In this document: positions 19,901-22,413 of the stretch, piece by piece
Numbering within the stretch: position 1 is the first letter of the stretch
Layout: the number at the start of each line of letters is the position of its first letter
IMG/VR virus record: IMGVR_UViG_3300028801_000026
Span: 1-22,413 of that record
Reading direction: 5' to 3' (one strand)
Length of the DNA stretch: 22,413 nt
From: a virus
Made by a program: the position numbers and the translations under genes
The notes under the pieces: model-generated
What the model saw: only the letters and a program-made list of their open reading frames with translations
What the model was told of the DNA's origin: nothing
Databases searched by the model: none

Positions 19901-20092
19901 ATGCGAGTAAAGCGAACTGTGGAACGGGAGGATGGTAGTGTGGTCTTCCAAGGCATCCTTGAAGGTGCTGAGTTGGCTTACGTGATTGAGGTGGGCCTTG
20001 ATACTTTGATTGAATCAGGACACCCTATCTTTGCAAGCACAGAAACCCATGCGATCCACGATCTGCATGAACTTCCTGAGGGGAAGCAATGA
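19901..20092 (+). CDS. Small hypothetical protein, 63 aa
   Basis: Function unknown. GGAG lies 8 bases before the ATG. The protein is compact alpha/beta: a basic first strand (MRVKRTVERED), a strand (VVFQGI), a helix (AELAYVIEVGLDTLIESG) and a His-rich acidic end (THAIHDLHELPEG). The stop overlaps the metallophosphoesterase start by 4 bases, which suggests coupled expression. Confidence 0.7.
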   Translation: MRVKRTVEREDGSVVFQGILEGAELAYVIEVGLDTLIESGHPIFASTETHAIHDLHELPEGKQ

Positions 20093-20853
20093 AACATCTA
20101 GTGCTGCCCGATTGTCAAGTAAAGCCGGACCATAACTACGATTACCTAGAACGCATCGGCCATTACATCGTCGAGAAACAGCCTGAGGTAATTGTGAACA
20201 TAGGCGACTTTGCGGATATGGCTAGCCTTAGTTCCTATGACGTAGGTCGTAAGTCGTTTGAGGGTCGTAGGTACATCGCAGACATCGAGGCCAGCCACGA
20301 GGCTATGCAGCGTCTCCTGGGGCCTATGAATGAGTTCAACGAACGTGCCCGCAAGAACGGTAAGAAACAATACAAACCTAGGATGGTACTGACACTCGGA
20401 AATCATGAGAATCGAATTGATCGTGTGGTTGATGGTGATCCTAAGCTCGATGGGACTATTAGTGTCGATGACCTGGGTTATGAACGCTATGGGTGGGAAG
20501 TTAAACCTTTTCTGGAGGTTTGTGTTATTGATGGTATTGCTTACAGCCATTATTTCACTTCCGGTGTCATGGGACGTCCAGTTGCAAGTCCTTCAGCGCT
20601 TCTTACAAAACGGCATATGTCAGCAGTGATGGGCCACGTACAGAATCGTGGCATCGCTTACGGACAGAAAGCCGATGGTACGGAGATTACGGGTATCTTT
20701 GCAGGCTGTTGTTATGAACATGATGAAGATTACCTGGGTGCACAAGGTAACAACTATTGGCGGGGTATCTGGGTTCTCCACGAAGTCAACAACGGAGAAT
20801 TTGACGCCATGCAAGTCTCCCTCAACTACTTGAAGAAGCGCTATGGAAGCTAA
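20089..20853 (+). CDS. Calcineurin-like metallophosphoesterase
   Basis: A two-metal phosphoesterase. Motifs in order are LPDCQ (Asp8, with Gln10 where the classic Asp-x-His has His), NIGDFAD (Asp40), LTLGNHENR (Asn105, His106, Glu107), YSHYF (His154) and MGHVQN (His183). The substrate could be a nucleotide, nucleic acid or protein phosphate; phage members of this class often sit, as here, with replication nucleases. The 254-aa length is ordinary. The Asp-x-Gln variant occurs in other phage members as far as I know, so it probably does not abolish activity. The ATG overlaps the previous gene. Confidence 0.88.
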   Translation: MKHLVLPDCQVKPDHNYDYLERIGHYIVEKQPEVIVNIGDFADMASLSSYDVGRKSFEGRRYIADIEASHEAMQRLLGPMNEFNERARKNGKKQYKPRMVLTLGNHENRIDRVVDGDPKLDGTISVDDLGYERYGWEVKPFLEVCVIDGIAYSHYFTSGVMGRPVASPSALLTKRHMSAVMGHVQNRGIAYGQKADGTEITGIFAGCCYEHDEDYLGAQGNNYWRGIWVLHEVNNGEFDAMQVSLNYLKKRYGS

Positions 20854-21052
20854 AGATTATACTGAGTTGCAGCAGATGATTGAACTCGCTGGCCGAGCAT
20901 TGGTTAGCGGTACGTTGACTGACTGGCAACACGCCAACACCAGTACGTTTCACATCTTGGCGTCAATGATACTGGATCTAAATGATAGAATTAATCGCGG
21001 CGATTACACCAGCTCTCTGGCCGATACCGGAGACTTGTACAATGGGATTTAA
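20843..21052 (+). CDS. Small hypothetical protein, 69 aa
   Basis: Function unknown. It appears largely helical: TELQQMIELAGRALVSG and FHILASMILDLNDRINRG. The ATG overlaps the phosphoesterase end by 11 bases with only a weak GAAGAAG upstream, and the stop overlaps the next gene by 11 bases. No motif is recognised. Confidence 0.65.
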   Translation: MEAKDYTELQQMIELAGRALVSGTLTDWQHANTSTFHILASMILDLNDRINRGDYTSSLADTGDLYNGI

Positions 21053-21422
21053 AGCAGACGCACAAGGGGATCTATTCCCCGATCAACATGCAGGTGGGAC
21101 CAAGCATGATACAGACAAGCCTAGAATGGATCTACTCGATCCTTGGGCATTGGAGGGGCTGGCTGCCGTACTTACCTTTGGTTCAAATAAATACGCCAGT
21201 TGGAACTGGGCCAAAGGTATTAACTATAGTAGGCTGGTTGCTGCTATGGAGCGCCATCTTGGGGCTATCAAGAAAGGTGAGTATCTTGATGGCGAATCGG
21301 GCCTACCTCACATTGATCATCTTGGTTGCTGTTGGATGTTTCTTTCTGCTCTGAGCAAGAAGGGGACCAAATGGGACGACCTTCCATACGGACCAAACGG
21401 CATTCTGAATGAAACTAGCTGA
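21042..21422 (+). CDS. dATP/dGTP pyrophosphohydrolase-like protein
   Basis: It matches the phage family described in Pfam as dATP/dGTP diphosphohydrolase, N-terminal. Shared features are THDTDKPRMDLLDPWALEGL-like wording (here KHDTDKPRMDLL, residues 21-32), the core LTFGSNKYASWNWAKG (44-59), SRLVAAMERHL (63-73) and SGLPHIDHLGCCWMF (86-100), with conserved Lys, Asp, Glu and His that would bind metal and nucleotide. It may adjust the dNTP pool for replication. The ATG at 21042 is 9 bases after GGAG; the frame is open upstream without a start signal. At 126 aa it is a single domain. Confidence 0.8.
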   Translation: MGFKADAQGDLFPDQHAGGTKHDTDKPRMDLLDPWALEGLAAVLTFGSNKYASWNWAKGINYSRLVAAMERHLGAIKKGEYLDGESGLPHIDHLGCCWMFLSALSKKGTKWDDLPYGPNGILNETS

Positions 21423-21861
21423 GTGTCATCCACAACGAAAACACCAAGCACGAGGTATGTGCAAACCCTGTTATGATAAATGGCTAAAGGAAACGAATCC
21501 AGTCTATAAATCAGATCAGCGTTCGAATACTACTAAGTGGATTCTTGCTAATCCTGACAGGGCCAAAGTCATCCAAGATAGAAGAAAGCAAAAAGAGAAG
21601 GACAATCCAGAAATTCGTAGAAGTAGAATGCTATTGAAGAACTACGGATTAACCCTGGAAGACTATGCCAGGATGCTAGACACTCAGAACGGTGGGTGTA
21701 AATTATGTAACCGCAAACCAGGTAAGATCCCACTCCATGTGGATCATAATCATACTACTGGACGGGTTAGAGGATTATTGTGTCACCAGTGTAATTGGTA
21801 TGTTGGAACCATAGACGCAGATCCTACGATTTTAAATAGGATCGAGGAATATATTAAATGA
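21409..21861 (+). CDS. Endonuclease VII-like HNH/His-Me finger nuclease
   Basis: A recombination-endonuclease-VII-type nuclease. The core has YGLTLEDYARMLDTQNGGC with Cys97/Cys100, LHVDHNHTTGRVRGLLC with Asp112, His113, Asn114 and His115, and LLCHQCN with Cys125/Cys128: the structural zinc site and His-Me finger of the family. An N-terminal Cys module (Cys6, Cys18, Cys21) and a long basic helix (residues 40-72) precede it. It could resolve branched DNA or act as a homing-type nuclease, as free-standing members do; the junction function is already supplied by endonuclease I. The ATG overlaps the previous gene by 14 bases and has no good ribosome-binding site. Confidence 0.88.
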   Translation: MKLAECHPQRKHQARGMCKPCYDKWLKETNPVYKSDQRSNTTKWILANPDRAKVIQDRRKQKEKDNPEIRRSRMLLKNYGLTLEDYARMLDTQNGGCKLCNRKPGKIPLHVDHNHTTGRVRGLLCHQCNWYVGTIDADPTILNRIEEYIK

Positions 21862-22406
21862 TCGAACCATATATCGAGACGTCCAGCGGTAAATCTTTTT
21901 ACTTCATGGATCCTAAGCCAGAGCAGATTGATATTAACGACATTGCGTTCGCTTTATCTAACAACTGTCGGTTTAATGGCCACTGTTCAGATTTTATGTC
22001 GGTGGCAGAACACAGCATTGCCGTGGCACGCCGTTTGCGATCCAAAGGATTCGACACTCGATTGTGTCGTACCGGACTGCTGCATGATGCTGCCGAAGCG
22101 TATATTACAGATATGCCCTCTCCGATCAAACAATTTCTTCCCGACTACAATAAGATGGAAGAAAAGATTATGGAAGTTATTGGTGAGAAGTATAATCTGG
22201 ATTGGGATAACTATAAAGAAGTAAAACAAGCAGATTGGGAACAGTTAAGTGATGAGGCACATTACTTACTGCCATCACAAGGTAATGATTGGAGTCTTTG
22301 GAGGGGCATTCGCCCTGAGATTGATCCAGAATATATGCCTTTGAATATGGAGCCCAAGACCGCAGCCTTTGCTTTTATGAAGATGTTTAAGGAATTGGAT
22401 GAGTGA
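21858..22406 (+). CDS. HD-domain nucleotide phosphohydrolase (YfbR/DatZ-like)
   Basis: An HD-fold metal-dependent hydrolase. The metal ligands are His52 in VAEHSIAV, His76-Asp77 in LLHDAAEAYITDMPSP, and Asp126 in VKQADWEQL. The beginning (SGKSFYFMDP...IDINDIAFALSNNCRF) is typical of phage HD proteins related to YfbR 5'-nucleotidase and to DatZ-type dATP triphosphohydrolases. Its substrate is likely a deoxynucleotide, but sequence alone does not separate 5'-nucleotidase from triphosphohydrolase. The ATG overlaps the preceding stop. The 182-aa length is normal. Confidence 0.87.
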   Translation: MIEPYIETSSGKSFYFMDPKPEQIDINDIAFALSNNCRFNGHCSDFMSVAEHSIAVARRLRSKGFDTRLCRTGLLHDAAEAYITDMPSPIKQFLPDYNKMEEKIMEVIGEKYNLDWDNYKEVKQADWEQLSDEAHYLLPSQGNDWSLWRGIRPEIDPEYMPLNMEPKTAAFAFMKMFKELDE

Positions 22407-22413
22407 ACTGACG
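22399..22413 (+). CDS. Start of the next gene, cut by the window edge
   Basis: An ATG at 22399, with AAGGA about 6 bases upstream and overlapping the previous stop, opens a frame Met-Ser-Glu-Leu-Thr that runs off the end. The tiling matches the rest of the window; nothing can be said about the product. Confidence 0.4.

Noticed and set aside
19866-19910. 14-codon frame between the 51-aa and 63-aa genes
   Set aside because: Starts on the previous stop, but is too short to support as a gene; it may only aid coupling.
20405-20629. Hydrophobic membrane-like frame inside the metallophosphoesterase gene
   Set aside because: Overlaps conserved metal-binding motifs of the real gene and has only a poor start signal.
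21088-21354. Membrane-like frame inside the dATP/dGTP pyrophosphohydrolase gene
   Set aside because: The main frame carries a clear family signature; the other frame has no ribosome-binding site.
1-22413. tRNA genes, CRISPR arrays, insertion sequences, minus-strand genes
   Set aside because: No cloverleaf, repeat-spacer pattern or transposase motif was seen, and minus-strand frames are all shadows of + strand genes.

Overview
The window is a densely packed block of a virulent tailed bacteriophage genome, probably a podovirus of the broad phiEco32/LUZ24 type. Every supported gene is on the + strand, most neighbours overlap by 1-60 bases, and start codons include many GTG, one TTG and two that appear non-canonical (ATT, ATA). 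The replication genes are T7/PolA-like: separate TOPRIM primase and RecA-fold helicase, family A DNA polymerase, OB-fold ssDNA-binding protein, 5'-3' exonuclease and endonuclease I. No integrase, repressor, tRNA or structural gene is seen. The host is likely Gram-negative (consensus sigma70-type promoters, an outer-membrane-type lipoprotein), but the species cannot be read from the sequence.

Layout. (1) 14-3174: eight small overlapping genes of unknown function. (2) 3176-10308: a peptide-ligation-type island. It holds a class I glutamine amidotransferase/C26 hydrolase, two different glutamine-synthetase-fold amidoligases (phiEco32-type COOH-NH2 ligase and Amidoligase_2 type), a class II glutamine amidotransferase fused to a zinc ribbon, a RimK-like ATP-grasp ligase, a GcvH-like barrel protein without the lipoyl lysine, and several unknown companions, two of which are paralogues flanking the class I amidotransferase. 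(3) 10322-11662: two small zinc-binding proteins and the primase. (4) 11646-13186: small proteins and a trypsin-like serine protease with a lipoprotein signal peptide. (5) 13187-13883: a short intergenic region with a hairpin and a near-consensus promoter, then an HNH/AP2-type homing endonuclease gene that runs into the helicase gene. (6) 13822-17770: helicase, an Asp/Asn-hydroxylase-like 2OG oxygenase, and a DNA polymerase split into two genes with a 57-codon gene wedged between them. (7) 17754-22413: a second promoter, the ssDNA-binding protein with a probable overprinted zinc-finger gene in its linker, exonuclease, endonuclease I, metallophosphoesterase, dATP/dGTP pyrophosphohydrolase-like protein, endonuclease VII-like nuclease and an HD-domain phosphohydrolase.

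How the genes may work together. The replication, recombination and nucleotide-pool genes form a conventional phage DNA-metabolism module. The island upstream has ATP-dependent amide-bond formers, two glutamine-handling enzymes and a hydrolase side by side, which suggests synthesis and editing of a small peptide-like compound or a peptide modification of a protein, wall or nucleotide target. The target cannot be read from sequence. The GcvH-like protein and the unknown partners are candidates for carrier or substrate. The noteworthy extras are the probable AUU and AUA starts, the overprinted zinc-finger gene, the split polymerase and the lipoprotein protease.
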